A DNA stretch of 64,000 bases from Bacteriovorax sp. MedPE-SWde. Lineage in GTDB: Bacteria > Bdellovibrionota > Bacteriovoracia > Bacteriovoracales > Bacteriovoracaceae. Shown here one piece after another: positions 32,072 to 41,364 of this stretch. A program made the translations under genes and the position numbers. The notes beneath the pieces were generated by a model. That model had not been told where the DNA came from, did not search any database, and saw nothing but the letters and a program-made list of their open reading frames with translations. How positions within the stretch are numbered: position 1 is the first letter of the stretch; each line of letters begins with the position of its first letter. The stretch is from positions 62,001 to 126,000 of the forward strand of contig MPCU01000003.1 in the NCBI GenBank assembly GCA_001874305.1, given 5' to 3'.

Positions 32072-33601
32072 TTACTCAAAAATATTCTTTCCTTCAAAAA
32101 TTTCAGGACGCTCAATTCCCATTGTATATAGCGCCGTTGGAGAAACATCCATTAACGAGTGCTCCCCATCTGTAATTGAAAACTGTAACCCCTTAAGCTT
32201 CTTATTTATTACACAAAAGGGAACAGGTGCCCCCGTATGTGATGTATGTGGCTTTCCATCTTTGTGTACCATCATATCACTATTTCCATGATCCGCAGTA
32301 ATGAGAACTGTGACATTCTCTTCCAAGCACTTATTAACAAGTTTTCCAATACAATCATCAAGAGCTTCTATTGCTTTGATTGCGGCGTCGTACTTTCCAG
32401 TATGGCCAACCATATCTGAGTTTGCATAATTAACCACCATGAAGTCAAAGTCTTCAGTTACAGCTTGTAGTAATTTATCTGTAACTTCGGGAGCACTCAT
32501 CTGTGGCTTTTGATCATATGTAGAAACTTCTTTTGGTGAAGGGATGAGAAAGTGTTCCTCTCCTGGGAAGGGCTTTTTCTCCCCACCATTAAAGAAGAAG
32601 GTAACATGGGCGTACTTTTCAGTCTCTGCTATTTTTAATTGCTTCTTACCGATACTTGAGAGGTAGTCAGTAATACCTCCTGTAACTTTCTCTTTATCAA
32701 AGAGGATAGGAAGCTCTACTTCATCAGGTATGTAAGGAGTCATACAGAGAAAATAAGGAGGAATGAAATCTCTTTTAAATTCAGAAAAGTCAGGGTCATT
32801 AAATGCAAGTGAAAGCTGAATGGCCCTGTCTGGTCTAAAGTTAATAAAGAAGATAGAATCCCCTTCAGCTATAGCAGCATTCCTGTAAAAGAGATTTGGA
32901 TTAATAAACTCATCCTCTCTACCATTACTATATTCTTCTTCTAGGTATTTAACGTGATCAATCTCTTTGGAGTCAGTTTTTCCTGTTAACATGTCATAAC
33001 AAGATTGAATCTTCTCCCAGCGACGATCCCTATCCATTCCAATTGACCTACCCTGCATTGATGCAAAGGTAAATCCAGGAACCTCTAGTAATTCCTTAAT
33101 ATATTTCTTTCCAATATCTGGCGCCGTATCACGTCCGTCCATAAAAGCATGAAAGAAAATATCTAATTCCATATTCTTAGATAGTGTTTTAATTGTCTCT
33201 TTTATGTGATCAATATGTGAATGAACTCCTCCATCAGAAAGGAGGCCCATTATATGTATACGTTTTGTATTCTTCTTTGCAACTTCAACGAGCTCATTAA
33301 GTTTAGGCATATCTTTATAAGTATTAGCTTCAATTGCTTCATTGATTCTTACGAGGTCTTGTCTAATAGGTCGACCAGCACCAAGGTTCATATGTCCAAC
33401 TTCAGAATTCCCAGGAACTCCCTTTGGTAGCCCAACAAGAACTCCTCCGGCCTGTATTGTTGTATATGGATAATTAGAGAATAAATTATCAATATTTGGA
33501 GTTTTAGCATCAAATATTGCATTCTTATCTCTGTTATCGTTGATACCGTAACCATCCATGATAACGAGAAGGGCCTTGTCGCCGATAGCTTTAATACTCA
33601 T
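32072..33601 (-). CDS. gpmI: 2,3-bisphosphoglycerate-independent phosphoglycerate mutase
   Basis: A 509-residue alkaline-phosphatase-fold mutase interconverting 3- and 2-phosphoglycerate in glycolysis and gluconeogenesis. Metal and nucleophile motifs are visible: LLVIMDGYG, Ser66 in GVPGNSEVGH, DGRDTAP, FINFRPDRA, NYANSDMVGHTG and ITADHGNSD. The length is typical of the family (about 510). GAGGTTCTAT precedes ATG 33601. It is transcribed with pfkA. Confidence 0.96.
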   Translation of the reverse strand: MSIKAIGDKALLVIMDGYGINDNRDKNAIFDAKTPNIDNLFSNYPYTTIQAGGVLVGLPKGVPGNSEVGHMNLGAGRPIRQDLVRINEAIEANTYKDMPKLNELVEVAKKNTKRIHIMGLLSDGGVHSHIDHIKETIKTLSKNMELDIFFHAFMDGRDTAPDIGKKYIKELLEVPGFTFASMQGRSIGMDRDRRWEKIQSCYDMLTGKTDSKEIDHVKYLEEEYSNGREDEFINPNLFYRNAAIAEGDSIFFINFRPDRAIQLSLAFNDPDFSEFKRDFIPPYFLCMTPYIPDEVELPILFDKEKVTGGITDYLSSIGKKQLKIAETEKYAHVTFFFNGGEKKPFPGEEHFLIPSPKEVSTYDQKPQMSAPEVTDKLLQAVTEDFDFMVVNYANSDMVGHTGKYDAAIKAIEALDDCIGKLVNKCLEENVTVLITADHGNSDMMVHKDGKPHTSHTGAPVPFCVINKKLKGLQFSITDGEHSLMDVSPTALYTMGIERPEIFEGKNIFE

Positions 33602-33789
33602 ATAGAACCTCTTTAATATTGTAGCAGAATGTAAAAAGTTGCATTGATTTTAGCTCATTGTCCATTATTTAGACAGTTCTATTGGTCATATTGGCCAATA
33701 TACAGTCAAAACTTGGCACAGCTCTTGTATATATAAAAGACAATTAGATTTAAATGAATACTGTATTAGAAATAACACGAGGAATTACT

Positions 33790-34464
33790 ATGAAAAGAAA
33801 GAACGCATTTACATTTATTTTTGCAGGTCTTTTGGCCTTATCTTTAGCTTCATGTGGTGGAGGAAATTCTGCTGGAGGAGATGGAGGTAGTACGTCAGGT
33901 AGCACTTCTCAAGAACTAAACGGTGGAGTGGCATCGGGAACAACTGCTAATGCAGATCAACTTGCAGCAAATATTAGAAGTGGAAGCTTTTCACAACAAT
34001 CTGTCCCTGGAGTTTATCTCTTTCAAAAAGCATCAGGCTCGATTAATTCATCATGTACTTGGAATAAGTATTATGGAAATGAAGATGAGAAACTAGGTGT
34101 TAGGGCATTAGGGAATGACCTTTCAATACTTAGAGATTACGATATTCAAAGATGTGGTGACCCGGTTAGAATTACATTTAGCGAAGAGGCTCATTATGGA
34201 GCTAATCTTGGAGAGCTGGCAAACTTCTTAGCAGATAAAGTAGTTGAAGCTAAGAATGCTCATTCAACTTATAATATCAGACTAAAGAAGGTCGTTAATG
34301 GAGCCCTTGTAAGTTATGTCGCACCAGATGCTGAGTGTTATGGAAATTCACAATGTGAATATATTAAAACTGTAGATTCAAAAATTTGGGATGTATATTA
34401 TGAAGGTGGGTGGAAGAGAATTGATCTTAACCAAGCGCTAATTAAGCAACCGATTTTAAGATAA
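33790..34464 (+). CDS. Gly/Ser-rich lipoprotein, function unknown
   Basis: A 224-residue lipoprotein. The start is ATG 33790 behind GAGGA; the frame runs back to 33754. The lipobox ends at Cys22 (SLASC), followed by a flexible Gly/Ser/Thr linker of about 30 residues (GGGNSAGGDGGSTSGSTS). The globular part (residues 70-224) has paired cysteines (INSSCTWNKY, QRCGDPV, AECYGNSQCEY) and a mixed alpha/beta pattern. No family is recognised. It is monocistronic with its own terminator. The linker suggests a surface- or peptidoglycan-directed domain. Confidence 0.7.
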   Translation: MKRKNAFTFIFAGLLALSLASCGGGNSAGGDGGSTSGSTSQELNGGVASGTTANADQLAANIRSGSFSQQSVPGVYLFQKASGSINSSCTWNKYYGNEDEKLGVRALGNDLSILRDYDIQRCGDPVRITFSEEAHYGANLGELANFLADKVVEAKNAHSTYNIRLKKVVNGALVSYVAPDAECYGNSQCEYIKTVDSKIWDVYYEGGWKRIDLNQALIKQPILR

Positions 34465-34491
34465 AATAAATTTTAAAATACTTGATTATAG

Positions 34492-34518
34492 AGCACGGTC
34501 ATCGACCGTGCTTTTTTT
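34492..34518 (+). terminator. Rho-independent terminator after the lipoprotein gene
   Basis: AGCACGGTC (34492-34500), loop ATC, GACCGTGCT (34504-34512) then seven T residues. Confidence 0.92.
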
Positions 34519-34587
34519 GTTTTCAATGCGTGTTCATCAAAATTCTTATATAATAAATATAGCTTTAAATTTAATAAGGATATTGAT

Positions 34588-36324
34588 GTGGCAAACTACA
34601 AAACAGATCTAAGAGATGTTCATTTTAACCTATTCAAAATGTGTAAAATTCAAAAGGCAGCAGAAGAACTTGGCTATGGTGAACCAGAGTTAAAGGACAT
34701 AGTTGAACAGTTTGATAAATTTGTTGAGAACGAAATTTATCCAACAAGAATACCTAGTGATGAAGAAGGCGTAAAAATGGTAGATGGGAATGTTAAAGTT
34801 CCTGAATGTTTTGGCCCATTAAATAAGAAATTCTACGAGAACGGTTGGTATGCTTTAGGATACCCTGAAGAGTTTGGTGGAATGCCTGCACCACACGCAT
34901 TAAAAATTGCATGTTACTCAATGGCCATTGGTTCAAATGTGTCTTGGTCAATGTACTATGGGCTTACTCAGGGTGCTATGAACGTTATTATGAAAGTAGG
35001 TTCTCAAGAACAAAAAGATCTCTATGTTCCCAAAATGATGGAAGGTACTTGGGGTGGGACAATGTGTCTTACTGAAGCAGGTGCAGGTTCTGATGTTGGA
35101 AATGCAAACACAACAGCTAAGCCAATTGGTAATGACAAGTATGTTATCAATGGTACAAAGATATTTATTTCTTCAGGAGAAAGTGATCTCTACGAAAATA
35201 ATATTCACCTTGTTCTTGCGAGGCTTCCAGGAGCAGAGGAAGGAACAAAAGGACTTTCATTATTTATTGTTCCTCGTTTTCATATCAATGATGATGGTAC
35301 AAACGGAGCAACTAATAATGTACGTTGTACAAAGCTTGAAGAGAAGATGGGATTACATGCACAGGCCACTTGTGAATTAACTTTCGGTCAAGATGGAGAG
35401 TGTGTAGGTGAGTTAATCGGAAAAGAAAATGAAGGTATCGTAAATATGTTCATTATGATGAACGAAGCAAGACTACTTTGTGGACTTCAAGGTGAATCAC
35501 AAGCAAACCTTTCTTACATGTTAACGGAACAATATGCTAAAGAGAGAAGTCAATTTGGCACAGAGATAATTAATCTTCCAGATGTTAAAAGAATGTTATT
35601 AAAGATGAGATCTACATCTAGAGGGCTTAGAGCACTTTGTCTTCACACTGGAAATCTCTTTGATAGTGCTGATAAAGGAGATGAGGTTGCTGAAAAAGAG
35701 ATCGCTCTTTTTACTCCTATCTGTAAGGCCTTTTGCTCTGATGAAGCGTTCTTTATTTCTTCTGATGCAATTCAAACACATGGCGGTTATGGATATTGTA
35801 CTGAGTATGGTATTGAACAGTTTACGAGAGATACAAAGATTGCTGCAATATATGAAGGAACAAATGGTATTCAGGCCATTGACTTTGTGATGAGAAAAAT
35901 TCTAAAAGATAAAGGTGAAACATTCTTTGCTGTAGGTAAGAAAATACAAGCGACTATGCAAAGAGAAGAGGCGAAGCAATTTCCACACGAAGTATCAATG
36001 ATTGGTAAATCGATGGAGATGAGTGAAAAGGTTCTTCAGAAATTTGGTAAAATGCTTGCAGAGAAAAACCATGCAGGTGTTCTTGCACATGCAACAGACT
36101 TTCAAACTTACTGTGGGAATCTTGTTGTTGCATGGTTATTACTAGAGCATGCTTGTGAAGCAAGTAATGAGTTAAAGTCTGCAACAGGTGAAGACGATAA
36201 GAAGTACTATCAATCTAAAATGGATGATATCAAAGTCTTCTGTCAATATCAGCTAACACGTAATATTGGACTAGCACACTCTGTTCTCAACTTTGAAGAA
36301 GATTTAACAAACATTACAGTTTAA
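34588..36324 (+). CDS. Acyl-CoA dehydrogenase (large, C-terminally extended type)
   Basis: A 578-residue flavoenzyme that oxidises an acyl-CoA thioester. Core motifs: CLTEAGAGSDVGNANT (FAD/acyl site), ITKIFIS-like GTKIFIS, LCGLQGES, QTHGGYGYCTEYGIEQFTRDTKI and the catalytic-base segment AAIYEGTNGIQAID. The extra approximately 120 C-terminal residues fit the family with an acyl-CoA dehydrogenase C-terminal domain (as in DmdC or FadE-like proteins). The substrate could be a medium or long-chain acyl-CoA or a methylthio acid; sequence alone does not decide. The start is GTG 34588 behind AAGGA; the ATG two bases upstream is out of frame. Confidence 0.9.
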   Translation: MANYKTDLRDVHFNLFKMCKIQKAAEELGYGEPELKDIVEQFDKFVENEIYPTRIPSDEEGVKMVDGNVKVPECFGPLNKKFYENGWYALGYPEEFGGMPAPHALKIACYSMAIGSNVSWSMYYGLTQGAMNVIMKVGSQEQKDLYVPKMMEGTWGGTMCLTEAGAGSDVGNANTTAKPIGNDKYVINGTKIFISSGESDLYENNIHLVLARLPGAEEGTKGLSLFIVPRFHINDDGTNGATNNVRCTKLEEKMGLHAQATCELTFGQDGECVGELIGKENEGIVNMFIMMNEARLLCGLQGESQANLSYMLTEQYAKERSQFGTEIINLPDVKRMLLKMRSTSRGLRALCLHTGNLFDSADKGDEVAEKEIALFTPICKAFCSDEAFFISSDAIQTHGGYGYCTEYGIEQFTRDTKIAAIYEGTNGIQAIDFVMRKILKDKGETFFAVGKKIQATMQREEAKQFPHEVSMIGKSMEMSEKVLQKFGKMLAEKNHAGVLAHATDFQTYCGNLVVAWLLLEHACEASNELKSATGEDDKKYYQSKMDDIKVFCQYQLTRNIGLAHSVLNFEEDLTNITV

Positions 36325-36337
36325 TAAGGCATATATT

Positions 36338-37159
36338 GTGGACATGGATAGTTTATTTAACTTTATAGATACATTTAATGGGGAAACCCATGGAACAACA
36401 GATTACTATAAAGAAACGATTTATATAGTAAAAGATGGTGAGTTCTTTACACCATTAAGCTACCTAAAAAAGAAAGTTGAAGGCTTTGATGAGGACCTCT
36501 TGCTGAAGCAGGGTTATATCTATGACTCACTTGAGTTAATAGGTGATGAAAGGTTCTCAAGTTGGTATGAGAAGCAATTCTCTCGTAAACTTAAGCGAAG
36601 CCATGCAAAGAAAACATTATTCTTACATCTTCCAGATAATAAGATGATCTTCGATGCTATTGAAACAGTGAATAAGAGCTACGAGACACTAAGATCTCAG
36701 AAGATTCTTTTTAACGGAAAGAAGCTTCCTGTTCAGTTAGGTGAATGGTACGCCAAGTGTATTTTTGGTCTCATGCAAAAGAAGTCAACTTCTCAAAGAG
36801 GTTTTGATTTCTATATAGGTGAAAAACGCGTTGAAGTTAAAGTTCACTGGGGAGATCATACATCTCCTAAGGGCGTAAAAGTTAGAAAGTCTCTCGTTGA
36901 TCTAAGTGATTACGTTGTTGTAATTTACTTGGCAAGAAACTTAATGATTAGAGAAGTTTGTTTTCTAGATTCAGATTTTGTAATGAGAAAGTTTTCAGGA
37001 AAGGGACATACCGTTTTCTTAAAAGACTCTGATATAGTTTCCTATTTCTTTTCTAAATCAAGTAAACACGGGGATAAAGTTGCGAATGCAAATGCTTTGA
37101 TGAAGTATGCGCTTCCTAATTTGGCCATGAATTTAGCTGAATCATTTGGTAATCAATAA
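36338..37159 (+). CDS. Predicted PD-(D/E)XK nuclease-like protein
   Basis: A 273-residue protein. The central region has the arrangement of the PD-(D/E)XK restriction-endonuclease fold: a helix with Glu136 (LGEWYAK), then Asp157 (RGFDFYIG), then Glu166-x-Lys168 (RVEVKVH) eight residues later, then a following beta strand (DYVVVIYLA). The flanking N-terminal 130 residues are not recognised. No methylase or toxin-like partner is adjacent; it follows the acyl-CoA dehydrogenase at 13 bp, with AAGG before GTG 36338. It could act in DNA repair or defence. The call rests on the motif pattern only. Confidence 0.55.
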   Translation: MDMDSLFNFIDTFNGETHGTTDYYKETIYIVKDGEFFTPLSYLKKKVEGFDEDLLLKQGYIYDSLELIGDERFSSWYEKQFSRKLKRSHAKKTLFLHLPDNKMIFDAIETVNKSYETLRSQKILFNGKKLPVQLGEWYAKCIFGLMQKKSTSQRGFDFYIGEKRVEVKVHWGDHTSPKGVKVRKSLVDLSDYVVVIYLARNLMIREVCFLDSDFVMRKFSGKGHTVFLKDSDIVSYFFSKSSKHGDKVANANALMKYALPNLAMNLAESFGNQ

Positions 37160-37162
37160 TAT

Positions 37163-37189
37163 TAGGTCCTGAAAAGGACCTAGCTTTTT
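37163..37189 (+). terminator. Rho-independent terminator of the acyl-CoA dehydrogenase operon
   Basis: TAGGTCC (37163-37169) and GGACCTA (37176-37182) around TGAAAA, then GCTTTTT. The right arm and tail overlap the last codons of the convergent histidine kinase gene. Confidence 0.8.
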
Positions 37190-39063
37190 GGAAAGTAGTT
37201 ATTAATTAGTTGTACAATATTATCTTTTGTTACTGGCTTTGTTAGAACTTCATCGAAACTATTATCTTGTTTAGAAATAGTAACATCTGCCGTATACGCA
37301 ACGAAGATTCCTTTCTTATTCATCTTGTCTAATTCTGCAAGTACTTCTAGACCTGTCATGTCCGGCATATGAATATCAAGAATATAAATATCGTACTCGT
37401 CTTTTCGAGCATTCTTAATTACATCCAGCCCTGAGTCGTAGTCAGTTACAACTTGACCTGTTTTTTCTAATGTACTCTTTAACAGCTTTAAATTAATCTT
37501 GTTGTCATCTACGATGAGAATCTTTAAACCTTCACGACAAGTTAATTTCTTCTCTTTCGTTTCTTGAACTATATCAGGAACTATTGGATCTTTAAGAATT
37601 GGTAGAGTTATTTCAAACTTCGTTCCACTCCCAAGTTCACTTGTTGCTGAAATACTACCGTTTAGAAGATCGATATACGCCTTTGAAATACTTAGGCCAA
37701 GACCAGAGCCTTGATACTTCTTTTTAGCAGTTGAATCTAGTTGATGAAAAGGATTGAATATATTTGATAGGGCATCCTCTGCTATACCAACACCTGTATC
37801 TGCTATAGTAAAAACAAGATTTCTCTTAATCATTGTAGCGCTAAAAGAGATTGTTCCCGAATCAGTAAACTTGAAAGCATTTCTAATAAAATTAATTAGG
37901 ACTTGCTTGACCTTGTACTTATCCGTATAGAATTGAGAAGGTATAGAGTCCGATGCTCTAAAGTCCCAATTTAGACCTTTGTCTTCCATTACAAAACTAA
38001 AGCTTTGATTAATATCGGTAACCAACTCTGGAAGTGAAATGAAGTCTAGGTTTGGTTTTAACTCACTCTTAGAGAATTGAGAGTAGTCTAAAATCTGATT
38101 AACAAGTTCTAAGAGGTTCTTAGTTGAAGAGTTGATAATTGATAGTGATTCCTCTCTTTCTTTATTATCTTCACTTGTAAGGTTATCAAAACCTAGAATA
38201 ATATGGTTGAGAGGAGTTCTTATTTCGTGGCTCATATGCGCAAGAAACTTATCTTTAATATCAGAAGCTTTTTTAAGTTCGTCCATTGTGACCATTAGCT
38301 CTTTAGTTCTATGAGTAACGGTCATTTCAAGATCATTATTAATTTTAGTAATTTTATCGATGAGCTTCTTATTTCTTAGATTTGCGAAGTAAACTTGAAA
38401 AGAAGTCTCATTTATTGACTTAACAAGTAATTGTAACTCATCGTCTGTTCTTTCGCGATCTAGTACTATTTTAAAATCAGGAGTCTCTCCAATCTGTTGT
38501 AGCTGAATTGACTTGGCCATATTATTTATATGGCTAATAATTGTTGAATTAATTATAAAATAGATGATGATAGAAATAATGAGTGAGATAATTAAATATA
38601 CAAAAAAGTTTTCTATAGTAACTGTAATGAGTTCTTTTGATTTATAGTCCGTCGTATAGTTTACAATCAACATACCTATATTTTCGGCCTTAACAACTGG
38701 ATCGAATAGAGTAAGTTTTCTAGAGTATGTTGTAGAAAATTTCCCCTTCTTTCTCTTATGTGTAATCTCACGTGCTTCTTCATCTCTGACAGTTACGGAA
38801 ATTATCTCTTTGTAAGAAAGAAGACTTTGAGTAAAGTTCTTTAATAGTTCAAGATCATATTTCCACAGAGTCGAGGCTATAGGTCTTGAAAAATCTTTTG
38901 CTGTTGATTTAATTGAGTTATGAATCTCTTTATCAAAATTATTGAAGGTGTAAGAGAATTGAGCAATAGTGATAATTATAGATATGAGTACACCACTAAG
39001 GAGAACTATTCCCAGTGTTCTTCGAGATAAAGAGTGTGTTTTTATATCATTATTTTCAATCAC
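37180..39063 (-). CDS. Hybrid sensor histidine kinase/response regulator
   Basis: A 627-residue membrane kinase. There are two membrane helices (about residues 16-38 and 153-175) around a 115-residue periplasmic sensor, then a HAMP-like linker (to about 225), a coiled coil, and the HisKA domain with phospho-acceptor His279 (AHMSHEIRTPLNH). The HATPase_c domain has N box NFIRNAFKFT, G1 DTGVGIA and G2 GSGLGLSI. The receiver domain (about 510-625) has LIVDDN and phospho-Asp near residue 562 (YILDIHMPD). It lacks an Hpt domain, so it must pass phosphate to a separate partner or act internally. The signal is unknown. The gene is isolated from any response regulator. Confidence 0.93.
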   Translation of the reverse strand: MIENNDIKTHSLSRRTLGIVLLSGVLISIIITIAQFSYTFNNFDKEIHNSIKSTAKDFSRPIASTLWKYDLELLKNFTQSLLSYKEIISVTVRDEEAREITHKRKKGKFSTTYSRKLTLFDPVVKAENIGMLIVNYTTDYKSKELITVTIENFFVYLIISLIISIIIYFIINSTIISHINNMAKSIQLQQIGETPDFKIVLDRERTDDELQLLVKSINETSFQVYFANLRNKKLIDKITKINNDLEMTVTHRTKELMVTMDELKKASDIKDKFLAHMSHEIRTPLNHIILGFDNLTSEDNKEREESLSIINSSTKNLLELVNQILDYSQFSKSELKPNLDFISLPELVTDINQSFSFVMEDKGLNWDFRASDSIPSQFYTDKYKVKQVLINFIRNAFKFTDSGTISFSATMIKRNLVFTIADTGVGIAEDALSNIFNPFHQLDSTAKKKYQGSGLGLSISKAYIDLLNGSISATSELGSGTKFEITLPILKDPIVPDIVQETKEKKLTCREGLKILIVDDNKINLKLLKSTLEKTGQVVTDYDSGLDVIKNARKDEYDIYILDIHMPDMTGLEVLAELDKMNKKGIFVAYTADVTISKQDNSFDEVLTKPVTKDNIVQLINNYFPKS

Positions 39064-39093
39064 ACACTCTTATCGGTAAATAAATTGAATAGG

Positions 39094-40293
39094 TTAAGAC
39101 AATTCGTAGCGGAATAGTCGACAATCGAGATCACCATTTTGGAACTCAATCTTGCGACTAACCTTTAGGCGAATATTCTTTCTTAGGTCACCATGTAGAG
39201 TGAAGATATAGGCCCTTGAACCTTTATAGAAGTTCTTAAGCTTCTCTCCGATGTCGTGGTAGAAACCATCAATATCTTCAATACGACAAAGTCTTTCACC
39301 GTATGGAGGGTTGAAAAGTACTAGACCTGCAAAGTCTTCAGGTGCTGGCATTTCTAGAAAGTCATCGCATGTAAAATCTACGAAATCTACTCTTCCAAAA
39401 CACTTTCTTAAGTGCTTCTTACATAGCTTAAGATTACTGTCTTCGAGATCATTTGCGTAGAATGTTCCATATTCAAATGCATCGATTTTCACTCTAGATT
39501 CTTCAATTATAATTTTAACTTCTTGGTAGTACCAATCTACAAGATCTGAATCTTTAAACCACTTTTGTCTAGTAAATGAATATGGAGTCGTATCATACTT
39601 TAAGTTTAGGTATGAAGGTGGAATATCTTCTTTATATAGAATTGCTTCAATTAGAATAGTTCCTGATCCTACCATTGGGTCGAAGAATTTTTCTGTTTCT
39701 TTTTTCCAATCTGTAGACATTACAAGAGCTGCCGCAAGATTCTCTCTTAAAGGCGCCATATGACCAGATTGCCTATAACCTCTTTTATCAAGAGAGATCC
39801 CAGTCATGTCGGCATAGACTTGTACTCTAAACTCACCTTTAAAGCTTTCAATTCTTTGTAAGAATGAAATACTTGGGTTCTTAATATCAACATCTGGTCT
39901 TTTATTAAAAATCCCTCTCATGTGATCAGCTAGTGAATCCTTTAAAAGCTGTGATAAGAAAATTGAGTTGTTAAATGTTTGGTTTGCTTCTCTGTCTAAA
40001 AGAGTTGTAATTTTAAAAGTATCATCTAGGGAAATATACTTATCCCATTTAATATTTCTAGCATTACGGTAAATTTGCTTTTCATTTTTTATATTAAAAT
40101 TATGTAGCTCTTTAAATACTCTACTTGCGATACGAGTTCTAAGTATAAATTGAATAGCATTTTGATCATTAGTCTTAAATGATACGCCACCTTTTCCTGA
40201 CTTTCCTTTGAGGTCGAAACTATTTACTTCACTTAATAGAAGTTCTTCTGATCCTCTAGGACAAGAGGCAAAAAAGTTAGATTCATTATTCAT
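39094..40293 (-). CDS. rlmL: RlmL-type THUMP-domain 23S rRNA guanine-N2 methyltransferase
   Basis: A 399-residue RNA methyltransferase. It has an N-terminal ferredoxin-like/THUMP region (FFASCPRGSEELLLSEV...GGVSFKT; LRTRIASRVFKEL; EFRVQVYADMTGISLDKRGYR), then the SAM-binding domain with FDPMVGSGTILIEA and catalytic motif FNPPYGERL. This matches the N-terminal methyltransferase of RlmL/YcbY, which makes m2G2445; the RlmK half fused to it in E. coli is absent. The start overlaps the end of the APH-family gene (4 bp). Confidence 0.88.
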   Translation of the reverse strand: MNNESNFFASCPRGSEELLLSEVNSFDLKGKSGKGGVSFKTNDQNAIQFILRTRIASRVFKELHNFNIKNEKQIYRNARNIKWDKYISLDDTFKITTLLDREANQTFNNSIFLSQLLKDSLADHMRGIFNKRPDVDIKNPSISFLQRIESFKGEFRVQVYADMTGISLDKRGYRQSGHMAPLRENLAAALVMSTDWKKETEKFFDPMVGSGTILIEAILYKEDIPPSYLNLKYDTTPYSFTRQKWFKDSDLVDWYYQEVKIIIEESRVKIDAFEYGTFYANDLEDSNLKLCKKHLRKCFGRVDFVDFTCDDFLEMPAPEDFAGLVLFNPPYGERLCRIEDIDGFYHDIGEKLKNFYKGSRAYIFTLHGDLRKNIRLKVSRKIEFQNGDLDCRLFRYELS

Positions 40294-41222
40294 TGAGACA
40301 CCGTTTGTTTAAAAATTTCAGCTCTGTAAAGAAGCTGCTTATAGCTATCTGCCATAAGAGGATTGAGGTTCCCTTCTTTGAATCTTTTGATTCGCCAAAG
40401 TGATATAGAAAAAAGACCTAAGTAAATGGCCTCATTAATAAATTCTTTTTCGTTTGCTGGAAGATGTCTTACTGATTCATATCCCTTTAAATAAGAGTCT
40501 ATGAGACATGGACTTATTCTTCCTTTTTCAAGACAACATCCTGACATCGATATTCCAAGGTCTAGAATGAAGTTACCAATTCCGCTTTGCTCGAAATCTA
40601 GCACGGCCGTAATGTGATTATTATCAAAGAGAGTATTATCGTAATAAAGATCTCCGTGAATAATACCTGTCGCAAAACTTTGAGTTAAATACTTTTCAAT
40701 TTTCTTACCGAGAAGGTCTTCAAAGAGTTTCTTGAAGTCTTCTGGGCATGTTTCTGTTTTAGTATATTCATAAATTACTTTTGCCGGAAAACTTAGCTCG
40801 TCACAAGAGCGTAGCCCTTCAAACGGTCCTGCTACATTGTGGAGGGCCGCAAGAGCAGCTCCAATCTCAAAACATGTATTATCGTTTGGTCCAGGAGGGA
40901 TTCCCTCTACAAATGGAAACAAAACTCCGTATACATGTTTGTATTCGTAAACGAGTTCATCCTTCTTGGTTTTGTAAGGAATAATTGAATACTTATAGTC
41001 CTGTGACCTTAAGTAATCGAGAATAGTCATTTCCCCAAGAACTTCATCAGCATCTTTGTCATCAGAAACTTTTAGTAAGTACTTGTTATTATTTGTATTA
41101 ATCTCGTAATTAGAGTTGGAGATCCCCAAAGAGAGTGGGCGAAAGTCTACGACCTTCTCATCTGTATATAAATCTATAATGTTTTGAATCTCTCCAAAGC
41201 CAAGTTTAGTATAGTCACCCAT
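40290..41222 (-). CDS. APH/homoserine kinase II-family phosphotransferase
   Basis: A 310-residue small-molecule kinase of the protein-kinase-like fold. The catalytic loop is IIHGDLYYDN (His189, Asp191, Asn196) and the metal Asp209 is in AVLDFEQ. The glycine-rich region is GISNSNYEI and the ATP lysine lies in KYLLKVS. The best match is ThrB type II (homoserine kinase) or related N-acetylhexosamine/choline kinases; aminoglycoside resistance is unlikely. The gene overlaps rlmL by 4 bp, so they are transcribed together, but the pairing gives no substrate clue. Confidence 0.82.
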   Translation of the reverse strand: MGDYTKLGFGEIQNIIDLYTDEKVVDFRPLSLGISNSNYEINTNNNKYLLKVSDDKDADEVLGEMTILDYLRSQDYKYSIIPYKTKKDELVYEYKHVYGVLFPFVEGIPPGPNDNTCFEIGAALAALHNVAGPFEGLRSCDELSFPAKVIYEYTKTETCPEDFKKLFEDLLGKKIEKYLTQSFATGIIHGDLYYDNTLFDNNHITAVLDFEQSGIGNFILDLGISMSGCCLEKGRISPCLIDSYLKGYESVRHLPANEKEFINEAIYLGLFSISLWRIKRFKEGNLNPLMADSYKQLLYRAEIFKQTVSQ

Positions 41223-41301
41223 AATTAATTTCCCTTATGAATAGGGTGTATATTCAATGGTCCATTGTGTCAATGACAACATTAAAGGTTGTGGCCCCAT
41301 C

Positions 41302-41307
41302 TATAAT
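41302..41307 (+). promoter_or_regulatory. Perfect -10 element upstream of ahcY
   Basis: TATAAT lies 58 bp upstream of the ahcY ATG with no convincing -35 box at 16-18 bp. An imperfect dyad centred on GTCAATGAC (41269-41277) is just upstream and may be a regulator site. No SAH or SAM riboswitch sequence is seen. Confidence 0.4.
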
Positions 41308-41364
41308 AATGATATAGTTAGCCGGTAATTTACTGATAATTCAAAAATAAAAAGTGAGGAACTC

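Noticed and set aside
40290-41222. Aminoglycoside resistance gene
   Set aside because: APH-fold kinases are common housekeeping enzymes; the sequence looks closer to homoserine-kinase-type members and the context (rlmL) is not mobile.
41223-41364. Possible SAH or SAM riboswitch upstream of ahcY
   Set aside because: Neither the conserved SAH-riboswitch core nor any SAM-class motif is visible; only a -10 box and a weak dyad.
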